NCBI GenBank assembly: GCA_964618455.1
Contig: CAZUAQ010000016.1
Span: forward strand, 1 to 64,000
Source of the DNA: CAZUAQ01 sp964618455
Lineage (GTDB): Bacteria > Planctomycetota > Phycisphaerae > UBA1845 > PWPN01
Direction of reading: 5' to 3'
Length of the DNA stretch: 64,000 bases
A model generated the notes under the pieces. That model was given only the letters and a program-made list of their open reading frames with translations. It searched no databases and was not told where the DNA came from. A program made the translations under genes and the position numbers. Within the stretch, counting starts at the first letter, position 1, and each line of letters opens with the position of its first letter. Positions 19,425 through 28,828 of this stretch are shown piece after piece.

Positions 19425-21989
19425 TCAGATATCGAGATTCTTCACGTGGACGGCGTTGGATTCAATGAACTCCCGCCGCGCTTCGACGTTGTCACCCATC
19501 AGGATGGAAAATACGCGGTCGGCTTCGCGGGCGTCCAGCTCGAGCTGCTCGGCGTCATCGTTGTCATCGGAAATGACGACCTTCAGCAGCCCGCGCTTCT
19601 CCGGATCCATCGTGGTCTCCCATAACTCGTCGGCGTTCATCTCGCCGAGACCCTTGAACCGCTTGAGGTGCAGCCCCGCCAGGCCCATCTCACGAATCGC
19701 GTGCGGTAACTCGCTGAGGTTGTCCAGTTCGATCGGCGCCTTGTCCTCCTCGTCGTCGCGATGCACCAGAAACCGCGCCGGGGGCAGCGTTCCGTCCACC
19801 TGCTCGACGCGCTTGGCGTAATAATCGTCGATGCTCAAACCCTGTCCCGCCAGCTTGGCGATGACCTCTTCCAGCGCGCGGCAGTCGTCCAGTTCCGAAA
19901 CCTCGATCCAATGGCCCGACTCGTTCCCCGTGCCGCCGGTACGCAGGCTCGTGCCGATTTCGTACACGTCCACTTCGCCGAAACGCTCACGCTCCTGCTT
20001 GCAGAAGTCCTCGAACTCCTGCTCCCTGTAAAAGAAGTGCTCCTCCGGGTCGTTCACGCTCGGCCGATAGACCATCACCCGGTGACTCGGTAACCTTCCA
20101 TTCTCGTCAAGATGCCGCGTCAGCAGTTCTTTCGTGTCAATGCCTCGACGGCGCAGCACCCGATTCTTCGACTCGATCTGCTCGATCATGAAGTACAACT
20201 CGCGCAGCCCGTCACCGCTGACCTCGCGATCCGCCCCATCATCATTTCGAACGACCAGTCGCTTGCCGTCGATGCCCATCTCGCGCAGCTTGCGGTTCAG
20301 CGTCCCCTCGTCCAGCACGTACTCCGACTTCTTACCCTTGCTGAGCTGGTACAACGGCGGTTGCGCGACGTAGACATGCCCACCCTCGACGAGTTGCCGC
20401 ATGTGACGGAACAGAAACGTCAGCAGCAGGGTGCGAATGTGACTGCCATCGATGTCGGCGTCGCACATGATGATGACCTTGTCGTAACGCCGCTTGTCGA
20501 TGTTGAAGTCGTCCGCCCCGATGCCCGTGCCGATGGCGGTGATGAGTGTCTGAATCTCCTCGTGGCTCAGCATCTTGTCGATGCGCGCCTTTTCGACGTT
20601 CAGAATCTTGCCCTTCAGCGGCAGGATCGCTTGGAACGATCCGTCGCGACCGCCCTTGGCACTGCCGCCGGCGCTGAGACCCTCGACCAGGAACAACTCC
20701 GCGTTCTCGCGATTCCGGTTCCGACAATCCCACAGTTTCGAGGGCATACCCCCCGAAGCCAGCGCACTTTTGCGCGTCAGGTCCCGCGCCTTCCGCGCCG
20801 CCTCCCGTGCCTGGGCCGCCTGGATGCCCTTCGATGCGACTTTCTTCGCCTCGGCCGGATTCTCCTCGAGGTAATTCGACAACTGCTCGTTCACGGTCTG
20901 CGTGACGAAGCTTTCCACCTCCGGATTCATCAGCCGCACTTTCGTCTGCGCCTCGAACTGCGGCTCCGGCACCTTGACCGAAATCACCGCCGTCAGCCCT
21001 TCGCGAAAGTCTTCGCCGGTCGTGTTGAGGTTGCCCTTGATGAGGTTCTCGCGCCGCGCGTAGGCGTTCAAGGTGCGGGTCAGCGCCGAACGAAAGCCCG
21101 ACAGGTGCGTGCCGCCGTCGATGTTCCGAATGTTGTTGGCGAAGCAGGAGATGTTCTCGGAATACCCGTCGTTCCACTGCATGGCGATCTCCGCCACCAG
21201 CCTCTGTTCCTCGTCTTCGGCCCGGATCGCGATGACCTGCTTGTGGATCGACTCCTTCCCCTCGTTCAGGTGCTTCACGAACTCGCGCAGCCCGTCCTCG
21301 AAGAGAAACTCGTCCTTCTCTCCGCTGCGATCGTCCACCAGTTCGATCTTGATGCCCTCGTTCAGGTACGCCAGTTCGCGCATGCGATTCCGCAACGTCT
21401 CGTAGCGGAACTCGCAGTCCGGAAAGATCTCCGGGTCCGGCAGGAACTTCACGCGCGTGCCCGTGCCCGAGTCCTCGCCGATGATCTTCAGCGGCTCGAC
21501 CGGTGCCCCGCGCTCGAACCGCATCTCGTGCACCTTGCCGTTCCGCCGAACATGCGCCTCCAGCCACAACGACAACGCGTTCACCACGCTGACACCTACC
21601 CCGTGCAAACCTCCCGACACCTTGTAGCTGTCCCGATCGAACTTGCCCCCACCGTGAAGCACCGTCATGCACACTTCCAGCGCGGACTTGCCGTTGATCC
21701 GGGGATCGTTGTGTGTCATCGGGCCGACCGGAATCCCGCGCCCGTTGTCGCGCACCGTGCAACTCCCGTCCGCGCCGATCCGCACCACGATGTGCGTGCA
21801 ATACCCCGCCATCGCCTCATCGACGGAATTGTCCACCACCTCGTACACCAGGTGATGCAGACCCGTCGTGCCGGTATCGCCGATGTACATCGCCGGGCGC
21901 TTGCGTACCGCCTCCAACCCTTCCAGCACGCGGATGCTGTCCGCCTCATACCCGCCGCCCGGCGGCACTGTCCTGTCCTCATCGCTCAT
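19425..21989 (-). CDS. gyrB: DNA gyrase subunit B
   Basis: The 854-residue ATPase subunit of gyrase has the Bergerat ATP site (VYEVVDNSVDEAMAG, DNGRGIPV and GGLHGVGVSVVNALS). The transducer, a Toprim domain (DADIDGSHIRTL) and a C-terminal tail (GLHLKRFKGLGEMNADELW) follow. An insertion of roughly 200 residues between PLYQLSKGKK and the tail resembles the extra domain of Gram-negative GyrB. The motif normally read as EGDSAGG is EGLSAGG here (Leu at the E. coli D426 position), which is unusual. Gene order dnaA-dnaN-dciA-gyrB on the minus strand is that of an origin region. Confidence 0.97.
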   Translation of the reverse strand: MSDEDRTVPPGGGYEADSIRVLEGLEAVRKRPAMYIGDTGTTGLHHLVYEVVDNSVDEAMAGYCTHIVVRIGADGSCTVRDNGRGIPVGPMTHNDPRINGKSALEVCMTVLHGGGKFDRDSYKVSGGLHGVGVSVVNALSLWLEAHVRRNGKVHEMRFERGAPVEPLKIIGEDSGTGTRVKFLPDPEIFPDCEFRYETLRNRMRELAYLNEGIKIELVDDRSGEKDEFLFEDGLREFVKHLNEGKESIHKQVIAIRAEDEEQRLVAEIAMQWNDGYSENISCFANNIRNIDGGTHLSGFRSALTRTLNAYARRENLIKGNLNTTGEDFREGLTAVISVKVPEPQFEAQTKVRLMNPEVESFVTQTVNEQLSNYLEENPAEAKKVASKGIQAAQAREAARKARDLTRKSALASGGMPSKLWDCRNRNRENAELFLVEGLSAGGSAKGGRDGSFQAILPLKGKILNVEKARIDKMLSHEEIQTLITAIGTGIGADDFNIDKRRYDKVIIMCDADIDGSHIRTLLLTFLFRHMRQLVEGGHVYVAQPPLYQLSKGKKSEYVLDEGTLNRKLREMGIDGKRLVVRNDDGADREVSGDGLRELYFMIEQIESKNRVLRRRGIDTKELLTRHLDENGRLPSHRVMVYRPSVNDPEEHFFYREQEFEDFCKQERERFGEVDVYEIGTSLRTGGTGNESGHWIEVSELDDCRALEEVIAKLAGQGLSIDDYYAKRVEQVDGTLPPARFLVHRDDEEDKAPIELDNLSELPHAIREMGLAGLHLKRFKGLGEMNADELWETTMDPEKRGLLKVVISDDNDDAEQLELDAREADRVFSILMGDNVEARREFIESNAVHVKNLDI

Positions 21990-22178
21990 GGACCGCTCTT
22001 CCTCACAAGATGCTCACCGCGCCCTGCATCATCCCGCAAGTCCTCACCATGTAGAGGGAGCTTCGCCCGACGTGGGCGGAGATATCGGCGGGGATTTCCG
22101 GGCCGGTGTTGAACCCATCCATTATAGCCGGAATCCGCTTCGCACGCGCCTCCCGCAAGCCACACCCCAACCCCGATT

Positions 22179-22544
22179 TCACACCGGATCCGTCACGAAC
22201 CGCACGGCGTGAATCCCCGCCTCCGGAAGCCGCACTTGGCAAAGCTCCCGCAATCGCTCCCCCCATTGCGACCGCAGGTGGTAAGCCGCCGCCGCACTGG
22301 TCACCCCCAGCATCAGCACCCCGCCGCGCACCTCCAGAGGCACGGCGTGAGCCAGGACTTCCTCCGCCCCGCCTTCCAGCATGACCTCGCGCAACCGGCT
22401 TTGCAGCGCGGTCGATGCCCCCGCGCGGCGGTCCATCCATGCCCGTGCGACCTCCCCCGCAGGCTCGGGCAAAGCACGTCGCCTCCCCGACCGCCGTCGA
22501 CGGTTCTCCCACGTGCGCTGCATCTGTTCTTCGGAATACCCCAT
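22179..22544 (-). CDS. dciA: DciA-like DUF721 replicative-helicase loader
   Basis: The 121-residue protein ends in the DUF721 core: helical segments followed by a KH-like beta region with LEVRGGVLMLGVTSAAAAYHL and LRELCQVRLP. DUF721/DciA proteins are the ancestral bacterial helicase loader/operator, used where DnaC or DnaI is absent. A GGAGG lies 7 bases before its ATG and overlaps the dnaN stop region, so it is translated with dnaN. It sits where recF lies in other bacteria; no recF is present between dnaN and gyrB. Confidence 0.85.
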   Translation of the reverse strand: MGYSEEQMQRTWENRRRRSGRRRALPEPAGEVARAWMDRRAGASTALQSRLREVMLEGGAEEVLAHAVPLEVRGGVLMLGVTSAAAAYHLRSQWGERLRELCQVRLPEAGIHAVRFVTDPV

Positions 22545-22555
22545 GTGCCGCCTCC

Positions 22556-23653
22556 CTAGGACAGGTTGACCGGCATCACCACGTACATGAATTCCTGCCC
22601 CGATCGGATCACGCCTGGTCGATTCGATGCCTTCAATTCCAGCGTCACCTGCTCACTTCCGCTTGCGCGCAAAGCCTCCGTGATGAACGCCGGATTGAAG
22701 CCGATCTCCAGCGGGTCGAAGCCGTACTCGATCCGCATCGACACCGTCGCCTCGCCCTGCTCCGGGGCGCGGCTCGACAGCACCAGCCGCTCCTTCTCGA
22801 AACTCAACCGCACGCCCTTCGATTGCTCGTTGGTCAGCAGCGCCGCCCGGCGTACCGCGCTCAGCAGCTCATCCGTACTCACGTCGACCCGCTTGTCGCT
22901 GTCCTTGGGAATGACCTCGTCGTAATTCGGGAAGCTCCCTTCCACCAGCGCGGAACTCAGCGTGTAGCCCCCCGCCTGGACCGTGACCTGGTTGCTCGCG
23001 AATCGCAGCGCGGCCTTCCCTTCCGCATGTCCCAGGATCCGCTGCAACACCTGCATGGTCTTGGCCGGCACGATGACCGAGGTCTCCTCGCCGGTCGTCT
23101 GGTCCGCACTGCCGACCGCCCGCGCCAGCCGGCGCCCGTCCGTCGCCACCAGGCAGAGCTTTTTCGCCTGCTTCTCCCACAGCACACCGTTGATCGCGTA
23201 GCGCGTGTTCTCTTTGGCGACCGCGAAGATCGTCCGCTCGATCAGGCTCGACAGCAGATCGCTCTCCAGTTCCACGTCCGGGGTCCCTTCGAGCTCCGGT
23301 ACGGGCGGATACTCGCGCGGATCCTGACCGTACACCTCGAAATGGCTGTCCCGGCCCCGCACGTGACAGTTCTCGCCGTCGGACTCGATGGTCAACGTGT
23401 CATCGAGGCTCTCCCGCGCGATCTGCATGAGCTTGTCCGCCGGGACAAGCAACTCGCCCGACTTCTGGATATCCGCCTGCGAGATCGTCACCCGCAACGC
23501 CACTTCCTGGTCCGTCGCCGAGACGGTCAATCCATCGTCCGAGGTCGCGAGCTTCACGCATTTCAGGATTTCTTTCGTCGTTCGACTCGATACGATCGAC
23601 GAAGCCACATTCAGCACCTCAACCAGCGCGTTGCGGTTCACGATGAGCTGCAT
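22556..23653 (-). CDS. dnaN: DNA polymerase III beta subunit (sliding clamp)
   Basis: The 365-residue ring-forming processivity clamp has typical length. N-terminal MQLIVNRNALVEVLNVASSI, the central LVATDGRRLARA and C-terminal YVVMPVNL are clamp landmarks. It tethers the replicative polymerase and other DNA enzymes to DNA. It is followed within 12 bases by dciA and preceded by a 492-bp intergenic segment with DnaA boxes, then dnaA. A GGAG ribosome site lies about 13 bases before the ATG. Confidence 0.97.
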   Translation of the reverse strand: MQLIVNRNALVEVLNVASSIVSSRTTKEILKCVKLATSDDGLTVSATDQEVALRVTISQADIQKSGELLVPADKLMQIARESLDDTLTIESDGENCHVRGRDSHFEVYGQDPREYPPVPELEGTPDVELESDLLSSLIERTIFAVAKENTRYAINGVLWEKQAKKLCLVATDGRRLARAVGSADQTTGEETSVIVPAKTMQVLQRILGHAEGKAALRFASNQVTVQAGGYTLSSALVEGSFPNYDEVIPKDSDKRVDVSTDELLSAVRRAALLTNEQSKGVRLSFEKERLVLSSRAPEQGEATVSMRIEYGFDPLEIGFNPAFITEALRASGSEQVTLELKASNRPGVIRSGQEFMYVVMPVNLS

Positions 23654-23835
23654 GGTCAGTCTCGCTCCTCAGGGTTCCCGGCGTTCTTGCGGTTTGTGAA
23701 CGTCTATATAAATAAGAGATAGTTAAACTCTAGTCGATGTCGTAGGCAATGTGAATAACAACAGTCCACAGAAGGCATCGTCCCGCAACCTTTTTATCCT
23801 CAAGGGTTTGTGGCCGCTGGCCAAGCTGATCACCT

Positions 23836-23844
23836 TGTGGATAA
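23836..23844 (-). promoter_or_regulatory. DnaA box (perfect)
   Basis: TGTGGATAA on the plus strand is the exact complement of the TTATCCACA consensus. Confidence 0.7.
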
Positions 23845-23947
23845 GCTGTTTCCAACCCGTGATTGCCCCTCATGTCTCCGACGGCGAATGGAATGCGACA
23901 GGCATGCGGGACGTGGTCACCTCACAGAATACGCGATCAGTCACATT

Positions 23948-23956
23948 TTATCCACA
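23948..23956 (+). promoter_or_regulatory. DnaA box (perfect)
   Basis: TTATCCACA matches the consensus exactly. Confidence 0.7.
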
Positions 23957-24145
23957 CAGTAAGCGCCAGGCCGACGGCGACGCTTCGACGCTTGGACGTC
24001 GCGCGAAACAAATCCGCCTCGGCGCACAGAGACCCCATGGATGCCGCGGAGATAACCTGGGAGTCCGTACGGAGACCAAGGGACGTCACGGTGTTCCCGG
24101 GTTTCGGAAACCCGCCTGCCCGTACCCCCGCCGAATGGTATCCCG

Positions 24146-25474
24146 TCATCCACTTCCGTTGCCGTTCCGCAGTTCTTCGATCATGTGACGAAGGGACGAC
24201 TTCAGCTCTTCATTCTCATCCAACTGCGATTGGATGGAGCGGACCGCGTGGAGCACCGTCGTATGGTCCCGTCCGCCGAAGTAACCGCCGATCTCCTCCA
24301 GGCTCAGATTGGTCAGCTCCCGGGCCAGGTACATCGAGACCTGCCTGGGGTGCGCGACGGAACGGCTTCGCCGTTTGCCCTGCAGATCGCCGAGGCGGAC
24401 GTTGAAGCGGTCCGTCACGATGTCGAGTATGTCCGAGATGTTGGGCGCGCGGTGCGAGGTCGATTCAAGATCGCCGACCGCCTCCCGCGCAATCTTCATG
24501 TCGATGACGCCGCCGAATTGCTGGCTCAGGGCGACAACTTTGGTCAGCGACCCCTCCAACTCACGGATACTCGACTTGACATTCAACGCGATCAGGTGGA
24601 TCACGTCCTCCGGAATTTCGACACAGCGCTGACGCGCTTTCTTGCGGAGAATGGCCATGCGCGTTTCCAGGCTCGGGGCGTCGATGCGCGTGACCAGCCC
24701 CCAACTGAACCGGCTGATGAGGCGATCCTCCAACCCCGGAATGCTGCGCGGCGCCTCATCGGCCGAGAGGATGATCTGCGTGTGCGTCTGGAAGAGCGTA
24801 TTGAACGTGTGAAAGAACTCTTCACGCGTACCCTCACGCGAGGCCAGAAACTGAATGTCGTCGATGGCCAGGACGTTCGCGGTCCGGTAGCACTCGCGAA
24901 AACGGTGCAGGGCTCCGCGTTCAATGGCTTCGACGTAATGATTCGTGAACGTCTCGCACGACATGAAGAGAACGCGAGCATCCGGATTCGTGCTGAGAAT
25001 GCGATGGCAGGCCGCCTGCAACAGGTGCGTCTTTCCCAGACCGACGTTACCGTGAATAAAGAGCGGGTTGTAGACCTGCCCGGGATTCTCGGAGACGGCA
25101 ATGGCGGCGGCATGAGCCAGCCGGTTCGACTCGCCCGTCACGTAGTTATCGAAGGTGGCGTCCGGATTCAGCCGAGGATGGTCCGTTTCAATCTCGAAGG
25201 TCAACGGATTCTCGGTGACTTTCTGGTAAGGAGGGGGCTCGAACTGAACGGTCACCAGCCGCCCCGTTACCCGCTGAGCAGCCTCGCTGAATGCTTTCTG
25301 GCAGTATTCGATCAGGTACTCGTACTGAATCACGTCTTTGGTGGCGACCTTCATGACCCCGTGGACGAACTGCTTGGGATCCAGGTTCCGGAACCACGGA
25401 CGGAGAAGGTCCGGGTTCTGCTGGCGGAGCGAGGCGAGCACGTCGTTCCAGGTTCTGTCACTGACCGTACCCAT
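24146..25474 (-). CDS. dnaA: Chromosomal replication initiator DnaA
   Basis: From the ATG at 25474 (ribosome site ACAGGAG) the protein has 442 residues. It has domain I (WNDVLASLRQQ), a linker, the AAA+ domain with Walker A GNVGLGKTH and Walker B VLAIDDIQFL, and the C-terminal DNA-binding domain with the family signature GGYFGGRDHTTVLHA. DnaA binds the boxes in the adjacent intergenic segment and opens the origin. dnaN follows downstream on the same strand, and hemL diverges upstream. A TATAAT at 25614-25619 (minus strand) with a weak TGGCTT 16 bases earlier is its likely promoter. Confidence 0.97.
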   Translation of the reverse strand: MGTVSDRTWNDVLASLRQQNPDLLRPWFRNLDPKQFVHGVMKVATKDVIQYEYLIEYCQKAFSEAAQRVTGRLVTVQFEPPPYQKVTENPLTFEIETDHPRLNPDATFDNYVTGESNRLAHAAAIAVSENPGQVYNPLFIHGNVGLGKTHLLQAACHRILSTNPDARVLFMSCETFTNHYVEAIERGALHRFRECYRTANVLAIDDIQFLASREGTREEFFHTFNTLFQTHTQIILSADEAPRSIPGLEDRLISRFSWGLVTRIDAPSLETRMAILRKKARQRCVEIPEDVIHLIALNVKSSIRELEGSLTKVVALSQQFGGVIDMKIAREAVGDLESTSHRAPNISDILDIVTDRFNVRLGDLQGKRRSRSVAHPRQVSMYLARELTNLSLEEIGGYFGGRDHTTVLHAVRSIQSQLDENEELKSSLRHMIEELRNGNGSG

Positions 25475-25613
25475 GGCACTCCTGTGAGTCGAAGAGACCA
25501 CACGACAGGCGGAGACCGAAGAGCCTCGAGCGCGTCGATCATCTGGATGGAGTTATCTGGCGTCCCATGAATCGCCGAGAGTGTCGGCGGAGGGTCGTAG
25601 CAATTCGAGCGTG

Positions 25614-25641
25614 ATTATACGGTACGCACATCGAAAAGCCA
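25614..25641 (-). promoter_or_regulatory. Possible dnaA promoter
   Basis: Minus-strand TATAAT (25614-25619) is perfect. The -35 is a poor TGGCTT (25636-25641) after 16 bases. It would give a leader of about 130 bases before the dnaA ATG. Confidence 0.35.
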
Positions 25642-25731
25642 CCTACTAAATATAGGATGGCGGTCGCGGGAAAAGCCGGGATCGTGTATGCTTGGCCGCG
25701 GGAATCCTGGAGTCATAACATAGACTGAGCC

Positions 25732-27051
25732 ATGGACGACAAGCAGAAAAACACGGCGGTCGAAGTCAGTCGCTCGGAAGAGGCGTTCGAGGATGCCCAG
25801 CGGGTTCTGGCCGGCGGGGTCAATTCCCCGGTCCGCGCCTTTGGAGCCGTGGGGGGAACCCCTCGCTTCATCGCCAAGGCGGCCGGTGCCGTGATGACCG
25901 ACCTCGACGGCGCCGACTACATCGATTACGTCGGTTCCTGGGGACCCATGATACTGGGGCACGCCGACAAACGGGTAAAAGCCGCCGCCGGAAAAGTCCT
26001 CGATCGGGGCTGGTCGTATGGCACCCCCACCCTGGCGGAAACCCGCCTCGCCGAAATGATTCTGGCGGACTACGCCTCCATCGATAAAATTCGCTTCGTG
26101 AACTCAGGAACCGAAGCGACCATGAGCGCCATCCGCCTGGCGCGCGGCTTCACCGGGCGGCAGGCCATCATCAAGTGCGAAGGCTGCTATCACGGGCACG
26201 CCGATGCGCTCCTCGTCAAGGCCGGCTCCGGCCTGGCGACCTTCGGCACGCCTTCCTCCGATGGCGTCCCATCCGAAATGACGTCCGCGACCATCGTCGC
26301 CCCTTACAACAACCTTGACGCGGCGAAGGAAATCTTCGCCCAGCGCGGTTCGGAAATCGCCGCCTATCTCGTCGAGCCCATCGCCGGCAACATGGGATGT
26401 GTTCCGCCCGCCGACGGCTACCTCCAGGGGCTCCGGGACTTGTGCGACGCGAACGGCGCCTTGTTGATCTTCGACGAGGTGATGACCGGCTATCGCGTCG
26501 GTCTCGCCGGGGCGCAGGGCCGCTACGGTGTACACCCTGATCTGACCTGCCTCGGGAAAATCGTCGGTGGCGGCATGCCCGTCGGCGCGTACGGAGGCCG
26601 CAGCGAAATCATGGACAAGTTGAGCCCGACCGGTCCGGTCTATCAGGCGGGAACGCTCTCGGGCAATCCGCTGGCCATGGCAGCCGGATTGGCCACCATC
26701 GAAGCCCTGCATGATGAAGGCGTCTACGAACGGTTGGAAGACGCGGGTAAACGTCTCGAGGCGGGATGGCGTGTGGCGGCGCAGGAAGCCGGCGTGCCCA
26801 CCTATCAGACACGCGTCGGTAGCATGCTCGGTCTCTTCTTCCAGTCCGGACCGGTGACGGATTACACGTCCGCCGCCAGGAGCGACACGCAGGCCTACGC
26901 GACTTTCTTCCACGAGATGCTCAAGCGAGGCGTCTATCTCGCCCCGTCCCAGTTTGAGGCGGCGTTCATCTCCCTCGCCCATACCGACGCGCTCATCGAT
27001 CAGACCATCGAAGCGGCGCGGGAGAGCTTCCAGGTCATGGCGGAGAAATGA
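25732..27051 (+). CDS. hemL: Glutamate-1-semialdehyde 2,1-aminomutase
   Basis: This 439-residue PLP enzyme converts glutamate-1-semialdehyde to 5-aminolevulinate in the C5 heme/tetrapyrrole pathway. Family signatures include VLAGGVNSPVRAFG, the cofactor region FVNSGTEATMSAIRLAR, and the PLP-lysine motif LGKIVGGGMPVGAYGG with Lys276. C-terminal PSQFEAAFISLAHT is also typical. It diverges from dnaA and is followed after 22 bases by a small gene of unknown function. Confidence 0.95.
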   Translation: MDDKQKNTAVEVSRSEEAFEDAQRVLAGGVNSPVRAFGAVGGTPRFIAKAAGAVMTDLDGADYIDYVGSWGPMILGHADKRVKAAAGKVLDRGWSYGTPTLAETRLAEMILADYASIDKIRFVNSGTEATMSAIRLARGFTGRQAIIKCEGCYHGHADALLVKAGSGLATFGTPSSDGVPSEMTSATIVAPYNNLDAAKEIFAQRGSEIAAYLVEPIAGNMGCVPPADGYLQGLRDLCDANGALLIFDEVMTGYRVGLAGAQGRYGVHPDLTCLGKIVGGGMPVGAYGGRSEIMDKLSPTGPVYQAGTLSGNPLAMAAGLATIEALHDEGVYERLEDAGKRLEAGWRVAAQEAGVPTYQTRVGSMLGLFFQSGPVTDYTSAARSDTQAYATFFHEMLKRGVYLAPSQFEAAFISLAHTDALIDQTIEAARESFQVMAEK

Positions 27052-27073
27052 GGACGGTGGCCCTCACGGAGAG

Positions 27074-27364
27074 ATGAGCACCATGCGAGACGAGATCGAA
27101 TCAACACTTCCCGTCAAACCGGGCGAACGTGTACGCGTTCAGCAGGCCCTGCGTGGCCGCGACTTCCTGTGGACGACGGTCGCCGAAGGGATCGTGGAAC
27201 GCATCCGCAAGGAACCCACCGGGAGCTGGTACGCCCACGGCAAGAATGACAAGCTCTGGCTGCTTCGGATCTATCTGCGCAAAGACGACGGCGAAATCAC
27301 CAGCCTCGTCGTCGGCCCCTCCACGCGGCTTGAGAAAATCGAACCCGTGAAAGACGCGGACTGA
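27074..27364 (+). CDS. Small soluble protein of unknown function downstream of hemL
   Basis: The 96-residue protein begins at the ATG at 27074 with a GGAGAG site 5 bases before. The sequence (LPVKPGERVRVQQALRGRDF...GIVERIRKEPTGSWYAHGK) looks like a small beta-barrel, SH3/KOW-like, with alternating basic and hydrophobic strands. No family is recognised. It starts 22 bases after hemL and is probably in its operon. Confidence 0.65.
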   Translation: MSTMRDEIESTLPVKPGERVRVQQALRGRDFLWTTVAEGIVERIRKEPTGSWYAHGKNDKLWLLRIYLRKDDGEITSLVVGPSTRLEKIEPVKDAD

Positions 27365-27486
27365 CTTTCTTCTTCCTGCTCTATGATTTCCGGTAAGATT
27401 ATTGCACTGGAAAGCAATACCATTATAAGTCGTCGAATGGCGTGACCGTTCGCTTTCACGTTTTCCGCTTCACGATTGAGGATGAT

Positions 27487-28776
27487 ATGCCAGGGTGGTT
27501 GAGGTTGACGTTTGTCCTCGCGGCCGGAGGATTCTTGTCCGGCTGCGGCTCAATGGACAGGGCGGCGAAAACGGATAGTCGCGATCCGATCCAACGCGTG
27601 CGTGCCGAGCATGTTGCGCGCGTCACGACGATTGCCCCCTTCCCGCGCGGCTTGGCCATGGTCGATGGCGAACTCTACGTGCTCTGTCGCGGACGCGTCC
27701 GCGGTGCGGGCGGGGTCACCGCCGCCATCGAGGATCAGGCAGGAACCCTCTATCGGGTGGATCCCGATATCACCGAGCCGATCGATAACGAATACATCGA
27801 CGAAACGGTGCGCACCAACGGTGATGTGCTGGCCCGTCCCACCCAGCCTCCGTTCTTCTTGTGGGACCGAACCAGCGCACCGCCCGAGTCCGACCGTTGG
27901 ACCGACCGACCCTACTGCACGCTGCGCTACCATGAACCGACGAAGAGTTTCTACATCTGCGCCTTCTCCGGCATCGACAAGCCGCGCAAAACCGGCCAGG
28001 TCTCCTTCAGCAAGAATCTCACCGACGGCCTGCTGCGCTACGATCTGCGTACGAATCGCTGGCACGAAATCGAACGGCACCGCATCGATGCCGGCGGCAA
28101 CTATCCGCATCACGACATCACTGTGAACGATCCGCCGCACGGCTGGCTGAACGGTCCGGACAACTGCCTCACCGTGGGTAATCAGCTCTATGCCGTCGCC
28201 AAGGACAACAACCTGCTGGTGCGTTACGATCTTTCGGAACTGACCGAGAATCCCCACGCGCCGCCACCTCCGAGCGAACGCGTGCTCGGCGCCGAGGTGG
28301 ATCTGGCGGGCATCGGCACCACTGAAGTTTACGGTCACAGCGCACTGGCGTACCGCGATGGGTGGCTGTACGTCGGCACGCGCACGTCGTCCGTCATCTT
28401 CCGCATTCGCCTCGATGCCGATGCCCTGCCGGTTCAACCTGTTCGCGGGGAGTTGCTCGCCCAGTTCAAGCCGTACGATCCGCGCACGCTCACGTCCGCC
28501 GACATCACGGACATGGACTTCGACGCCGAGGGACGGCTCTACGTGATCTCCGCCAAGCCGTCACGCGTCTACCGCTTCACACCCGATTCGCATCGCGTCT
28601 ACGACGGCATTCACGGCGAACCCTGGGCCGACCTGGCTGCCTTAACGGACAATCCCAAAATGAAGAGCGAGAACATCCTCGTGCACGACGGGCATGTCTA
28701 TGTCACGTCGGGGGACGGCTACGGCTATCAACACGGCGCGGACGGCACCGTGTACCGCGTGACGATTCCGCAATAA
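27487..28776 (+). CDS. Lipoprotein with predicted beta-propeller, unknown function
   Basis: The 429-residue protein starts at ATG 27487 and has a lipoprotein signal with lipobox FLSGC (Cys20). The mature part has repeated strand units such as GLAMVDGELYVLCRG, DGLLRYDLRTNRWHE, GWLYVGTRTSSVIFRI and MDFDAEGRLYVISAKPSRVYRF. This is the pattern of a six- or seven-bladed propeller like SMP-30/gluconolactonase-type and NHL-like exported proteins. It is probably anchored on the outer membrane or periplasmic face. The gene converges on the phage-like cassette, ending 52 bases from it. Confidence 0.75.
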   Translation: MPGWLRLTFVLAAGGFLSGCGSMDRAAKTDSRDPIQRVRAEHVARVTTIAPFPRGLAMVDGELYVLCRGRVRGAGGVTAAIEDQAGTLYRVDPDITEPIDNEYIDETVRTNGDVLARPTQPPFFLWDRTSAPPESDRWTDRPYCTLRYHEPTKSFYICAFSGIDKPRKTGQVSFSKNLTDGLLRYDLRTNRWHEIERHRIDAGGNYPHHDITVNDPPHGWLNGPDNCLTVGNQLYAVAKDNNLLVRYDLSELTENPHAPPPPSERVLGAEVDLAGIGTTEVYGHSALAYRDGWLYVGTRTSSVIFRIRLDADALPVQPVRGELLAQFKPYDPRTLTSADITDMDFDAEGRLYVISAKPSRVYRFTPDSHRVYDGIHGEPWADLAALTDNPKMKSENILVHDGHVYVTSGDGYGYQHGADGTVYRVTIPQ

Positions 28777-28828
28777 GCAATGGATTTCGACTCGCGAACC
28801 CGGGGGGGCACAGTGAATTTTATCCTCT

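Larger units (their letters stand above)
23654..24145. other. oriC: Candidate chromosomal replication origin (oriC) between dnaA and dnaN
   Basis: This 492-bp gene-free segment holds two perfect DnaA boxes in opposite orientation (TGTGGATAA at 23836-23844, TTATCCACA at 23948-23956) and one near match TTATCCTCA at 23794-23802. A strongly AT-rich stretch at about 23703-23735, next to dnaN, is a candidate unwinding element. The order dnaA - boxes - dnaN is a classic bacterial origin arrangement. What is seen is the boxes and AT-rich tract; that it functions as origin is inference. Confidence 0.75.

Noticed and set aside
20112..22112. 666-codon plus-strand frame over gyrB
   Set aside because: Antisense to a full gyrB with all catalytic motifs.
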